Below, piece by piece: positions 1 through 4,920 of a DNA stretch of 5,042 nucleotides. The stretch's first letter is position 1, and each line of letters starts with the position of its first letter. The DNA is from Clostridia bacterium (GTDB lineage Bacteria > UBA6262 > WVXT01), in assembly GCA_030671905.1 (NCBI GenBank), contig DAOVHK010000108.1, positions 1-5,042 of the forward strand, written 5' to 3'. The notes beneath the pieces were generated by a model. That model saw only the letters and a program-made list of their open reading frames with translations. It was not told where the DNA came from and did not search any database. The position numbers were made by a program, and so were the translations under genes.

Positions 1-588
1 AGCATCTTTGAGATGAAGAGCGATGGATTGCAACAGGTATTAAATCCCTCACAGATTTTTCTGGAGGGACGCATTCCCACTGCGGGGACAGTTGTCGTAG
101 CACCTTTAGAGGGAACTAGACCCCTTTTAGTTGAACTACAGGCTTTAGTCACCAGAGCAAATTTTAACCTGCCCAGGCGACAAGCCAGTGGTTTAGACTA
201 CAATAGGATACTTCTTTTGGTAGCGGTACTGGAGAAAAATTTTAATCTCCATCTGGAAGGTTGTGATATCTTCTTGAATATCGCCGGAGGCGTGAAAATT
301 TACGAACCTGCCTGTGACCTGGGCGTTATAGCGGCTATCTATTCAGGAGTGAAGAATAGACCTATTGGTGAGGAGGTAATGGTTATTGGTGAAGTTGGTT
401 TGGTAGGTGAAGTGCGGGGAGTGACTTTTGTTGAAAAAAGGGTAAGCGAGGCGGAAAAGTTAGGCTTCAAAACCTGCATACTACCCAGTCATAACCTGAA
501 AGAATTCCATAAGGAGAGAAAAATAGATTTAATTGGTGTGTCTACAGTTAATGAGGCTATTGAAAAACTGCATCTCGGGCGGGCTTGA
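1..588 (+). CDS. radA: DNA repair protein RadA (Sms), C-terminal part; 5' end outside window
   Basis: This is the 3' end of radA, in frame from base 1; 195 residues are visible, under half of a usual ~450-residue RadA. RadA is a RecA-like DnaB-type helicase that promotes branch migration during recombinational repair. The first visible residues (SIFEM, then NPSQIFLEGR) match the segment just after the RadA-specific KNRFG motif, so the zinc finger, Walker motifs and KNRFG must lie upstream. The rest is the Lon-protease-like C-terminal domain: EGTRPLLVE, then RRQASGLDYNR, DIFLNIAGGVKI, EPACDLGVIAA and GEVGLVGEVR. In this family the domain is a structural or DNA-binding scaffold rather than a protease; EPACDLG occupies the place of the Lon catalytic serine segment, so no peptidase activity is expected. 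The ATG at base 13 is internal, not a start. A terminator-like hairpin lies 36 bases after the stop. Confidence 0.95.
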   Translation, partial: SIFEMKSDGLQQVLNPSQIFLEGRIPTAGTVVVAPLEGTRPLLVELQALVTRANFNLPRRQASGLDYNRILLLVAVLEKNFNLHLEGCDIFLNIAGGVKIYEPACDLGVIAAIYSGVKNRPIGEEVMVIGEVGLVGEVRGVTFVEKRVSEAEKLGFKTCILPSHNLKEFHKERKIDLIGVSTVNEAIEKLHLGRA

Positions 589-624
589 GGGTCTTTATGG
601 CAATCCTCAACTCTCTCCCCCAGG

Positions 625-648
625 AAAAAGGTGCCTGTCACCTTTTTT
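625..648 (+). terminator. Terminator-like hairpin after radA, possibly also a dispersed palindrome
   Basis: AAAAAGGTG (625-633) is perfectly complementary to CACCTTTTT (639-647), giving a 9-bp stem with a 5-base loop (CCTGT) and a run of six T (643-648). This fits an intrinsic terminator for radA. The G/C part of the stem is only four pairs, so it may be weak or bidirectional, since the 5' side carries an A-run. From memory, a near-identical palindrome (GGTGCCTGTCACC flanked by A and T runs) recurs in many environmental bacterial genomes, so it may be a repeat unit that also ends transcription. Confidence 0.6.
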
Positions 649-682
649 CAGTTAAAATATTTAAAAGGATAAAGCAAAAGAC

Positions 683-691
683 GAGGAGGTG
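683..691 (+). promoter_or_regulatory. Ribosome binding site deciding the TTG start of the PIN/TRAM gene
   Basis: GAGGAGGTG is an almost complete match to the anti-Shine-Dalgarno partner. AGGAGG (684-689) ends 9 bases before TTG 699. No ATG or GTG in that frame has a comparable site nearby, and starting here keeps the first membrane segment whole. Confidence 0.85.
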
Positions 692-698
692 AAAATTA

Positions 699-1682
699 TT
701 GTTTATCTGGATTGTTCGCTTATTAGTGATTATTGCTGGGCCAATCATTGGTTATTTTCAGATTTCTCCAGGGGCTAAGGGTATTCTAATCGGAACGGGT
801 GCTGCAATTTTGATTATCCTTGTAGAGATACTTATTGAAAAAGTTGCCCTGGATACAATGGTAGCTGGTGGTATTGGAATAATCCTGGGATTAATTGCTG
901 CCAAACTCATTGACTATTCGGTAGCATTGATGGGGAATCCATCTGTGGATACATTCTTTAAATCGTATTCTCTGTTAACAAAAGTTGTGCTTGCTTATAT
1001 CGGAATGCTCCTGGCTATTAAAAAGAAAGAGGAATTAGAACTGCTGGATAAGAACATCACCCTTTCCAGTAAGCGAAAAGGTGGTGCGATGATGAAGGTC
1101 ATCGACACCAGCGCCTTAATTGATGGTAGGATTATTGATATCTGCGAGACCAAATTTTTAGAAGGAACTCTGGTAATCCCCAATTTCGTTTTGAAAGAAC
1201 TGCAAGAAATTTCTGATTCACCAGACTCTTCAAAGAGAAACCTGGGTAGGAGGGGACTCGACGTTTTAAAGAGACTCCAGGAGACTAAACAGGTCACAGT
1301 AAAGATTTTTGAGAAAGATTATCCTAAAATTGAAGAAGTAGATGCAAAGATAATAAAATTGGCTGATGAATTGGATGCCAGGATTATGACTGCCGACTTC
1401 AACTTAAACAAAGTTGCAGCGGTGCAGGGAATTGCTGTTTTGAATGTCAACGAACTGTCCAACGCAATTAAACCGCCAGTTCTGCCTGGCGAGGCAATGA
1501 AGGTCTTCGTTTTAAAAGAGGGAAAAGAGCCTAAACAGGGAGTGGCTTATCTTGATGATGGAACGATGGTGGTAATTGAAGGTGGAAGGAGATATATCGG
1601 CAGAAAAGTTGACGTAATGGTAAACAGCATTTTACAAACTGCCGCCGGACGGATGATATTTGCCCGCCTTGTGGAAGAATGA
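699..1682 (+). CDS. yacL: YacL-family membrane-anchored PIN/TRAM domain protein
   Basis: This 327-residue protein has the domain order of Bacillus YacL. The N-terminus holds about four hydrophobic membrane segments (roughly residues 3-22, 28-48, 52-72 and 92-107), followed by a charged linker (108-129). A PIN nuclease-fold domain starts at MKVIDTSALIDGR, with acidic candidates for metal binding at D136, D142, E167, D215 and D233 (TADFN). The last ~65 residues, from about 261, form a TRAM domain, a presumed RNA-binding fold. PIN domains are usually metal-dependent ribonucleases, so a membrane-tethered RNase is the likely activity. The substrate and physiological role are not known to me, and this is not a toxin-antitoxin gene by context. 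The TTG start is supported by a strong ribosome binding site. It lies 110 bases after radA and 30 bases before ispD. The symbol is by family resemblance and conserved position between radA and ispD. Confidence 0.88.
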   Translation: MFIWIVRLLVIIAGPIIGYFQISPGAKGILIGTGAAILIILVEILIEKVALDTMVAGGIGIILGLIAAKLIDYSVALMGNPSVDTFFKSYSLLTKVVLAYIGMLLAIKKKEELELLDKNITLSSKRKGGAMMKVIDTSALIDGRIIDICETKFLEGTLVIPNFVLKELQEISDSPDSSKRNLGRRGLDVLKRLQETKQVTVKIFEKDYPKIEEVDAKIIKLADELDARIMTADFNLNKVAAVQGIAVLNVNELSNAIKPPVLPGEAMKVFVLKEGKEPKQGVAYLDDGTMVVIEGGRRYIGRKVDVMVNSILQTAAGRMIFARLVEE

Positions 1683-1698
1683 ACAGACGATTTATGAG

Positions 1699-1707
1699 AG
1701 GAGAGGT
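1699..1707 (+). promoter_or_regulatory. Ribosome binding site supporting the TTG start of ispD
   Basis: The purine-rich AGGAGAGGT offers two overlapping anti-Shine-Dalgarno matches: AGGAG (1699-1703, 9 bases before TTG 1713) and GAGG (1703-1706, 6 bases before it). It supports the TTG, which also gives the family-typical N-terminus MKVVAIIVAAGSG. Confidence 0.75.
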
Positions 1708-1712
1708 AACCT

Positions 1713-2405
1713 TTGAAAGTAGTAGCAATTATTGTTGCTGCTGGCAGTGGAAAAAGGATGGGACGTTCAACAAAGAAACAGTTCCTCTCTATCGGCTCTA
1801 AACCAATTCTGGCATATACTCTCGATGTATTTGACTCAATAAATAGAGTTGACAGGATAATTTTGGTTATCCCCAGAGGTTGGAAAAGGTATTGTCAGAA
1901 GGAAATTATAGAGAAGTATAGATATAGAAAAGAGATAGAAATAATTAGCGGGGGAGCACGACGACAGGACTCGGTGGCTTGTGGACTTGCCCTTGTGTCT
2001 TCGGATTATGAGATAGTAATTATTCACGATGGAGTGAGGCCGTTTGTCACCAGAAGGATGGTAATTGAATCTATTGCTAAAGCAAGGAAATTTGGAGCCT
2101 GCGTTGTGGCCGTTCCTGTGAGTGATACTGTCAAAATGGTAAACAGTAGAGGCGTTATAGAAAGAACGCTTCCTCGTGAATGTCTCTGGAGAGTTCAGAC
2201 GCCACAAACGTTTCGGTTCAGTTTGATTAAGAAAGCTTATACTAAAGCTTTGAAAGATAAATTTTATGGCACTGACGATGCTCAGTTAGTGGAAAGGATG
2301 AACAAACCAGTAAAAGTTATCTCAGGTGACTACCGCAATATAAAAATTACTACTAAAGAAGATTTAATCCTTGCCAAAACACTATTATCAAGAAAACCAT
2401 TTTAG
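1713..2405 (+). CDS. ispD: 2-C-methyl-D-erythritol 4-phosphate cytidylyltransferase (IspD)
   Basis: IspD joins CTP and 2-C-methyl-D-erythritol 4-phosphate to give 4-diphosphocytidyl-2-C-methyl-D-erythritol, the third step of the MEP isoprenoid pathway, in the cytosol. The 230-residue length is normal. The nucleotide-binding loop AAGSGKRMG lies at residues 9-17, with R15 and K22 in the places of the catalytic Arg and Lys; the following segment reads STKKQF, where many homologues have PKQ. HDGVRP (105-110) supplies the metal-binding Asp106, usually within HDGARP. The motifs PVSDTVK, LWRVQTPQTF, TDDAQLVE and NIKITTKEDL complete the family pattern. The TTG start is used because it fits both the ribosome binding site and the conserved N-terminus. 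The gene is not fused to ispF, as it is in some lineages; the two are separated by 84 bases that carry a palindromic repeat. Confidence 0.96.
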   Translation: MKVVAIIVAAGSGKRMGRSTKKQFLSIGSKPILAYTLDVFDSINRVDRIILVIPRGWKRYCQKEIIEKYRYRKEIEIISGGARRQDSVACGLALVSSDYEIVIIHDGVRPFVTRRMVIESIAKARKFGACVVAVPVSDTVKMVNSRGVIERTLPRECLWRVQTPQTFRFSLIKKAYTKALKDKFYGTDDAQLVERMNKPVKVISGDYRNIKITTKEDLILAKTLLSRKPF

Positions 2406-2447
2406 ACTTTTCACAAACTATCCTTCGATTATCAGTCTTAGGAATTT

Positions 2448-2482
2448 CCTCTCCCCCTTGGGGAGAGGGTTAGGGTGAGGGG
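2448..2482 (+). repeat. GC-rich palindromic intergenic repeat between ispD and ispF
   Basis: CCTCTCCCC (2448-2456) pairs perfectly with GGGGAGAGG (2460-2468) around a 3-base CTT loop, followed by the tail GTTAGGGTGAGGGG (2469-2482). This sequence is much more G/C-rich and strand-skewed than the flanking DNA. From memory, the same hairpin plus GGTTAGGGTGAGGGG tail is a common dispersed repeat in many unrelated bacterial genomes; only one clear copy is in this window. It is not a typical terminator, because no T-run follows. Its tail overlaps the translation start region of ispF. Confidence 0.75.
2474..2482 (+). promoter_or_regulatory. Ribosome binding site of ispF, within the repeat tail
   Basis: GGTGAGGGG contains GAGG (2477-2480), which ends 9 bases before ATG 2490. 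This is the only good Shine-Dalgarno match before that start, and it lies wholly inside the palindromic repeat's tail. It favours ATG 2490 over the in-frame GTG at 2475, which is itself part of the repeat. Confidence 0.65.
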
Positions 2483-2489
2483 AATCATT

Positions 2490-2963
2490 ATGAAAGTAGG
2501 TATTGGCTACGACATCCATCGGCTGGTTACAGGGAGAAAATTAGTATTGGGGGGTGTAGAAATACCTTTTGAGAAGGGGCTGTTTGGCCACTCTGATGCG
2601 GACGTTTTAGCCCATTCCATCTGTGATGCAATTCTTGGCGCATTAGGAAAGGGCGATATAGGCCTTCATTTTCCGGATACTGACCCAAAGTATAAAGATA
2701 TCTCATCTCTGATTCTTTTGGGGAAAGTTTCTGAAATTATGACTGAAGCAAATTTTCAGGTAAATAATCTCGATTCGATAATTATAGCTCAGAGTCCCCG
2801 TCTTTTGTCCTATATTGAAGAGATGAAAAAGAATGTTAGCGGAGTTCTAAACAGTAGTCGAGAAGTAATAAATATTAAAGCCACAACCAATGAAGGATTG
2901 GGATTGATTGGTCAGGGCGAAGGAATAGCTGCTTATACTATAGTTTCACTCACAGAGCTTTAA
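2490..2963 (+). CDS. ispF: 2-C-methyl-D-erythritol 2,4-cyclodiphosphate synthase (IspF)
   Basis: IspF cyclises 4-diphosphocytidyl-2-C-methyl-D-erythritol 2-phosphate to the 2,4-cyclodiphosphate with release of CMP, the fifth step of the MEP pathway; the family works as a trimer with a metal ion at each active site. From ATG 2490 the protein has 157 residues, the usual size, and begins MKVGIGYDIHRL as family members do. The metal ligands D8, H10 (YDIH) and H42 (DADVLAH) sit at the canonical positions. GHSDAD, DIGLHFPDTDPKYK and KATTNEGLG are also present; the late motif reads IGQGEG where GRGEG is common. A GTG at 2475 would add five residues (VRGII), encoded mostly by repeat sequence, and is not preferred. 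The gene follows ispD in pathway context and cysS starts 9 bases after its stop. Confidence 0.96.
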   Translation: MKVGIGYDIHRLVTGRKLVLGGVEIPFEKGLFGHSDADVLAHSICDAILGALGKGDIGLHFPDTDPKYKDISSLILLGKVSEIMTEANFQVNNLDSIIIAQSPRLLSYIEEMKKNVSGVLNSSREVINIKATTNEGLGLIGQGEGIAAYTIVSLTEL

Positions 2964-2972
2964 AGGAAGATT

Positions 2973-4406
2973 ATGGCTCTATTTGTTTACAATACTTTAA
3001 CCCAGAAGAAAGAAAAATTTAAACCGCGTTCGCCAGGAAAGGTGAAGATGTATGTCTGTGGAACTACACCATACGACCATTGTCATCTCGGGCACGCCCG
3101 CTGTTATGTAGTTTTTGATGTAATCAGAAAATATTTAGAATATAAAAACTATGAAGTAATATATGCACAAAATTTTACAGATATTGACGATAAGATTATC
3201 AACAGAGCTCAACAGTTAGGAAGCAAGATTGAGGATGTAGCAGAGAAGTACATCAGCGGATATTTTGAAGTAATGGGTAAATTAAACATAAAGGAAGCCA
3301 ATTTTTACCCTAAGACGACAGAGTATATCCAAGAGATGATTAAACTTATCGAAAAGTTAATCAAACGAGGCTATGCCTATGTTATTGATGGAGATGTCTA
3401 CTTCGAAATAGCAAAGTTTGATGGTTATGGTAAACTTTCCCATCGCTCCCGGGAAGAGATGCAGGCAGGAGTCAGGATAGAGGTGAATAAACGGAAGAGG
3501 AATCCTCTCGATTTTGCTCTATGGAAGAGTGCTAAGCCTGGAGAGCCCTGTTGGGAAAGCCCCTGGGGAAAGGGCAGACCGGGATGGCATATTGAATGCA
3601 GTGCCATGAGCATGGGGCACCTCGGAGCTTCCTTTGACATTCACGGTGGTGGGCAGGACCTAATCTTTCCCCATCATGAAAACGAAATCGCTCAATCCGA
3701 GGCAGTTACAGGAAAACCTTTTGTAAGTTACTGGTTGCATAACGGATTTGTTACAGTCAATCGGGAAAAGATGTCTAAATCTCTGGGCAATTTTTTTACT
3801 TTGGAGGAGATTTATGAGAAATATTCTCCGGATGTGGTCAGGTTCTTTCTTATCTCCCAATACTATCGAAGCCACATAGATTTCTCTGACGATAAGATGG
3901 AAGAAGCCCGGAAGAGTTTAGAAAGGTTTCACAATACTTTAGAGAACATCGGATTTCTGTTAAAGGGATTGAAAGCTGGAAAGAAATCGAGTCCTCCTAA
4001 AAGAGAGGATAGTAGTATATCGGAGGCAAAAGAGAAATTCATCACAGCCATGGATGATGATTTTAATACAGCTCGAGCTTTAGGTTATATATTCGATTTG
4101 GTAGGTAAAGCAAACAAAAAAATTTCTGAAAGAAGTCCCGACCTCTCTTTTCTTCTGGCAGCGGAGAGAGCATTGAGAAGCATGGGTTCTCTCTTGGGGT
4201 TTGTGAAAGAGAAGGTTATAGAAAAGGCAGGAATGGATGAGTTCCAAATCGAAAAGCTTATTGACGAGCGGGATGCTGCCCGGGAAAGGAAGGATTGGAA
4301 GAAGGCAGACAAAATTCGCAGTGACCTGGAAAAGACAGGAATCATTTTGGAAGATACTCCAGCGGGAACGCGTTGGAAGTATAGAGAAGGCACAAAAAGG
4401 TCTTGA
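2973..4406 (+). CDS. cysS: Cysteinyl-tRNA synthetase (CysRS)
   Basis: This class I aminoacyl-tRNA synthetase charges tRNA-Cys with cysteine using ATP in the cytosol. Its 477 residues match the usual 460-480. The HIGH signature is present as HLGH (38-41) after MYVCGTTPYD, and KMSKS is intact at 266-270. The zinc ligands that let CysRS select cysteine are all visible: C29, C209 (WHIECS), H234 and E238 (PHHENE), close to E. coli numbering. NFTDIDDKII and GGGQDLIFPHHENE are further family blocks. The C-terminal part contains the helical DALR-like region (DDDFNTARALG) and ends with the typical GTRWKY anticodon-binding tail. ATG 2973 has an AGGA ribosome binding site (2964-2967) that abuts the ispF stop, so the two are probably co-transcribed. 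The stop codon lies inside the -35 box of the downstream tRNA promoter. No terminator hairpin follows, so read-through into the tRNAs is possible. Confidence 0.97.
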   Translation: MALFVYNTLTQKKEKFKPRSPGKVKMYVCGTTPYDHCHLGHARCYVVFDVIRKYLEYKNYEVIYAQNFTDIDDKIINRAQQLGSKIEDVAEKYISGYFEVMGKLNIKEANFYPKTTEYIQEMIKLIEKLIKRGYAYVIDGDVYFEIAKFDGYGKLSHRSREEMQAGVRIEVNKRKRNPLDFALWKSAKPGEPCWESPWGKGRPGWHIECSAMSMGHLGASFDIHGGGQDLIFPHHENEIAQSEAVTGKPFVSYWLHNGFVTVNREKMSKSLGNFFTLEEIYEKYSPDVVRFFLISQYYRSHIDFSDDKMEEARKSLERFHNTLENIGFLLKGLKAGKKSSPPKREDSSISEAKEKFITAMDDDFNTARALGYIFDLVGKANKKISERSPDLSFLLAAERALRSMGSLLGFVKEKVIEKAGMDEFQIEKLIDERDAARERKDWKKADKIRSDLEKTGIILEDTPAGTRWKYREGTKRS

Positions 4407-4431
4407 CACAAGTCGGGTTTAGCGATATAAT
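4403..4431 (+). promoter_or_regulatory. Consensus sigma70 promoter for the tRNA-tuf cluster
   Basis: TTGACA (4403-4408) and TATAAT (4426-4431) are both perfect consensus hexamers separated by the optimal 17 bases. Transcription would start at about 4438, giving a leader of about 30 bases before tRNA-Thr at 4468. The -35 box includes the TGA stop of cysS (4404-4406). The bases between -10 and the start are a T-run, unlike the GC-rich discriminator of stringently controlled stable-RNA promoters in E. coli. An A-rich patch (4392-4398) lies just upstream of the -35. Confidence 0.85.
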
Positions 4432-4467
4432 TTTTTTGACATAATTCAGATGTTAAATTCGATAAGT

Positions 4468-4543
4468 GCTGGCGTAGCTCAGTTGGTAGAGCAGGGGTTT
4501 TGTAAACCTCAGGTCGTAGGTTCGAATCCTATCGCCAGCTCCA
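4468..4543 (+). tRNA. tRNA-Thr (anticodon TGT)
   Basis: This 76-base gene gives a full cloverleaf. Acceptor strand GCTGGCG (4468-4474) pairs with CGCCAGC (4533-4539). The anticodon stem is GGGGT/ACCTC with one G-T pair and loop TTTGTAA, so the anticodon is TGT (4501-4503), reading ACA and, by wobble, other ACN threonine codons. The T arm has the GTTCGAAT pattern. The discriminator is T4540 and CCA (4541-4543) is encoded. It is first in a four-tRNA array and about 30 bases after the inferred transcription start. Confidence 0.97.
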
Positions 4544-4607
4544 GAGAAAATATAGCCAAAAATTAAGCACTAAAAGTGACTTCACCAGCAAAGGCTGATT
4601 CACATAG

Positions 4608-4691
4608 GGACAGGTGGCGGAGTGGTTAATCGCACTGGACTGTAAATCCAGCGGACGAAGTCCTTCGGAGGTTCGAATCCTCCCCTGTCCA
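4608..4691 (+). tRNA. tRNA-Tyr (anticodon GTA)
   Basis: This 84-base type II tRNA has a long variable arm (GGAC/GTCC, 4653-4663). The acceptor stem is GGACAGG (4608-4614) with CCTGTCC (4684-4690). The anticodon stem CTGGA/TCCAG closes the loop CTGTAAA, so the anticodon is GTA (4642-4644), reading UAC and UAU. The D stem is a 3-bp GCG/CGC and the T stem is GGAGG/CCTCC. The discriminator is A4691, and the next bases are TGC, so CCA is not encoded and must be added by tRNA nucleotidyltransferase, unlike in the three neighbouring tRNAs. Confidence 0.97.
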
Positions 4692-4717
4692 TGCTATTTT
4701 ACAGATAAAGGTACTTC

Positions 4718-4791
4718 GCGGGAGTGATTCAATGGTAGAATATCAGCCTTCCAAGCTGAATGTGCGGGTTCGATTCCCGTCTCCCGCTCCA
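4718..4791 (+). tRNA. tRNA-Gly (anticodon TCC)
   Basis: This is a 74-base cloverleaf. Acceptor GCGGGAG (4718-4724) pairs with CTCCCGC (4781-4787). Anticodon stem TCAGC/GCTGA holds the loop CTTCCAA, so the anticodon is TCC (4750-4752), reading GGA and GGG. The T stem is GCGGG/CCCGT with one G-T pair. T4788 is the discriminator and CCA (4789-4791) is encoded. Bases just after the gene repeat GCGGGA and could pair with the 3' acceptor strand. Confidence 0.97.
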
Positions 4792-4801
4792 GGAAGCGGG
4801 A
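4782..4801 (+). other. Alternative hairpin over the tRNA-Gly 3' end
   Basis: TCCCGCT (4782-4788), which is most of the 3' acceptor strand plus the discriminator of tRNA-Gly, is perfectly complementary to AGCGGGA (4795-4801) in the spacer, leaving a 6-base loop CCAGGA. The downstream GCGGGA repeats the first six bases of the tRNA (4718-4723). The pairing is seen directly. Whether it folds in the precursor, acts as a processing signal or is the relic of a second tRNA-Gly copy is inference. Confidence 0.45.
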
Positions 4802-4810
4802 ATTGTTTAT

Positions 4811-4886
4811 GCCCATGTAGCTCAGTTGGTAGAGCACATCCTTGGTAAGGATGAGGTCACCGGTTCGATCCCGGTCGTGGGCTCCA
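4811..4886 (+). tRNA. tRNA-Thr (anticodon GGT)
   Basis: This is a 76-base cloverleaf. Acceptor GCCCATG (4811-4817) pairs with CGTGGGC (4876-4882), including one T-G pair. Anticodon stem CATCC/GGATG holds the loop TTGGTAA, so the anticodon is GGT (4844-4846), reading ACC and ACU. It therefore complements the TGT isoacceptor at the head of the array. T4883 is the discriminator and CCA (4884-4886) is encoded. It lies 34 bases before the tuf start codon, and the two are probably cut from one transcript. Confidence 0.97.
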
Positions 4887-4920
4887 GGGGATAAAAGACA
4901 ATTGATAAAAGGAGGTTATT

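Noticed and set aside
652..658. TTAAAAT as a -10 box for the PIN/TRAM gene
   Set aside because: No acceptable -35 lies 16-18 bases upstream; that position falls in the hairpin (GGTGCC).
2235..2251. Repeated AAGCTT/AAAGCTT in ispD
   Set aside because: It encodes KKAYTKAL of the normal IspD reading frame; AAGCTT is self-complementary, so the apparent repeat is trivial.
3559..3577. G/C-rich near-palindrome GCCCCTGGGGAAAGGGC resembling the intergenic repeat
   Set aside because: It encodes conserved CysRS residues (SPWGKGRPGWH), has no TTAGGGTGAGGGG tail, and is explained by coding constraint.
4080..4422. Open frames of about 60-109 codons overlapping the 3' end of cysS on both strands
   Set aside because: They lie over strongly conserved cysS sequence, have no ribosome binding sites or recognisable proteins, and are out-of-frame shadows.
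4436..4441. A second TTGACA downstream of the consensus promoter
   Set aside because: At 17-base spacing the -10 position reads TCGATA, and initiation would fall inside tRNA-Thr. It lies at the likely transcription start of the first promoter and is probably chance.
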